A stretch of DNA of 6,151 nucleotides. Origin: Tannerella sp. Lineage in GTDB: Bacteria > Bacteroidota > Bacteroidia > Bacteroidales > Tannerellaceae. Shown piece after piece: positions 5,765 to 6,151 of this stretch. The position numbers and the translations under genes were made by a program. The notes under the pieces were generated by a model. The model saw only the letters and a program-made list of their open reading frames with translations. It did not search any database and was not told where the DNA came from. Numbering within the stretch: the first letter of the stretch is position 1; every line of letters begins with the position of its first letter. Location: NCBI GenBank assembly GCA_031289445.1, contig JAITPL010000069.1:1-6151 (forward strand), given 5' to 3'.

Positions 5765-6151
5765 ATGAATCAATTCGAACCTGACATACATCATCGCCGT
5801 TCCGTGCGTTTTCGCGATTACGATTACGCGCAGGAAGGTTTTTATTTTGTGACGATATGCGTACAAAATAAGCAATGTCTGTTTGGCAAAATTGCAGACG
5901 GCGAAATGGTTTTAAGTGCAATGGGCAAAGTCGCAAAAAGCGAATGGTTGAAAACAGCAGAACTACGGCAGAATGTACAATTACATAATTTTGTCGTGAT
6001 GCCAAACCATTTTCACGCGATTGTGGAAATTGTCGGTAGGGGCGTATTGCATACGCCCAATGATAACCCCACGCCCAATAATAACGACGCCCACAATGAT
6101 AATTTGCCCCCAATTAATGATGGCGCATGCAATCGGAGTGCATCCAATCAG
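5765..6151 (+). CDS. REP-associated tyrosine transposase (RAYT, HUH/Y1 family), N-terminal part
   Basis: 129 codons from ATG 5765 without a stop; the gene runs off the right edge. The N-terminus HHRRSVRFRDYDYAQEGFYF followed by VTICVQNKQCLFGKI is typical of TnpA_REP proteins. VVMPNHFHAIV carries the metal-binding HUH motif as H82-F83-H84. The catalytic tyrosine should lie downstream, outside the window. RAYTs are single-copy domesticated relatives of IS200/IS605 TnpA that bind and cleave REP hairpins as single strands. Right after HAIVEIVG the frame reads through a REP copy (RGVLHTPN) and then an Asn/Pro-rich low-complexity stretch (98-120), an insertion not part of the usual catalytic core. 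It starts 22 bp after the lipoprotein stop; no promoter match was found there. Whether it is intact is unknown. Confidence 0.9.
   Translation, partial: MNQFEPDIHHRRSVRFRDYDYAQEGFYFVTICVQNKQCLFGKIADGEMVLSAMGKVAKSEWLKTAELRQNVQLHNFVVMPNHFHAIVEIVGRGVLHTPNDNPTPNNNDAHNDNLPPINDGACNRSASNQ
6036..6058 (+). repeat. REP palindrome, copy 2 (in frame inside the RAYT gene)
   Basis: GTAG (6036-6039) followed by the 8-bp stem GGGCGTAT (6040-6047) / ATACGCCC (6051-6058), loop TGC. It is in direct orientation to copy 1, 329 bp downstream, and differs only at one loop base. It is translated in the RAYT frame as GRGVLHTP, a different frame from the GAYRIRP read-out of copy 1. Confidence 0.88.
6053..6123 (+). repeat. 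Degenerate short tandem repeats of the REP right flank inside the RAYT gene
   Basis: The edge of REP copy 2 and what follows repeat a unit like ACGCCCAATRATAA: at 6053 (ACGCCCAATGATAA), 6071 (ACGCCCAATAATAA), 6087 (ACGCCCACAATGATAA) and, decayed, 6107 (CCCCCAATTAATGA). Spacings are 18, 16 and 20 bp, so the frame is not set by the repeat unit, yet no stop arises in 6053-6151. The product is Asn/Pro/Asp-rich (TPNDNPTPNNN), probably a flexible loop. Confidence 0.6.

Noticed and set aside
5760..6113. Minus-strand open frame of 117 codons in the RAYT region
   Set aside because: The plus strand encodes a clear HUH transposase; the AYAIRPY segment on the minus strand is just the REP palindrome read from the other side.
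6127..6143. ATGCA/TGCAT inverted repeat as a third REP
   Set aside because: Only 5 bp with a 7-nt loop, a different sequence from the two REP copies and no GTAG directly before it; likely chance.
1..6151. tRNA or rRNA genes
   Set aside because: No cloverleaf pattern or rRNA-like sequence was recognised in any gap; the gaps are too short or A/T-rich.

Overview
This window looks like chromosomal DNA from a member of the Bacteroidetes, most likely order Bacteroidales. The evidence is the typical Bacteroidales form of L13 (N-terminus [10 protein letters not shown]), the gene order rplM-rpsI-rpsB-tsf, a TAnnTTTG-type -7 promoter element in front of rplM, A/T-rich start regions without clear Shine-Dalgarno sequences, and a RAYT/REP pair. 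EF-Ts is short (275 aa), which I recall from Porphyromonas-like lineages rather than Bacteroides; that placement below order level is a weak inference.

Left part (1-1177, minus strand): two genes transcribed leftwards, 26 bp apart. The first encodes an exported beta-propeller (NHL-like) protein with two cysteine clusters. The second is cut by the window edge and begins with a clear twin-arginine (Tat) signal. Together they look like the start of an operon for exported redox or metal-related proteins; the exact role is unknown.

Divergent intergenic region (1178-1428): it holds a candidate -7 element for each direction, a nearly perfect 22-bp tandem repeat (two copies, one mismatch) between them, a T10 tract, and a roughly 95-nt rplM leader that contains a possible 17-codon basic peptide.

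Centre (1429-4175, plus strand): the ribosomal protein/translation operon rplM (L13), rpsI (S9), rpsB (S2), tsf (EF-Ts), closed by a strong intrinsic terminator. The 138-nt rpsI-rpsB gap contains duplicated complementary segments that could form alternative stems, making it a candidate cis-regulatory RNA leader for rpsB-tsf.

Right part (4199-6151, plus strand): a secreted endonuclease/exonuclease/phosphatase-family protein overlaps by 4 bp (ATGA) with a putative lipoprotein of unknown function. The last codons of the lipoprotein gene are made of a REP palindrome with a 5' GTAG tetranucleotide. The window then runs into the N-terminal part of a RAYT (REP-associated tyrosine transposase, HUH/Y1 family), and a second nearly identical REP copy lies in frame inside that transposase gene. 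The transposase, its likely substrate palindromes, and the capture of REP DNA as coding sequence in two genes and two different reading frames form the most unusual part of the window.
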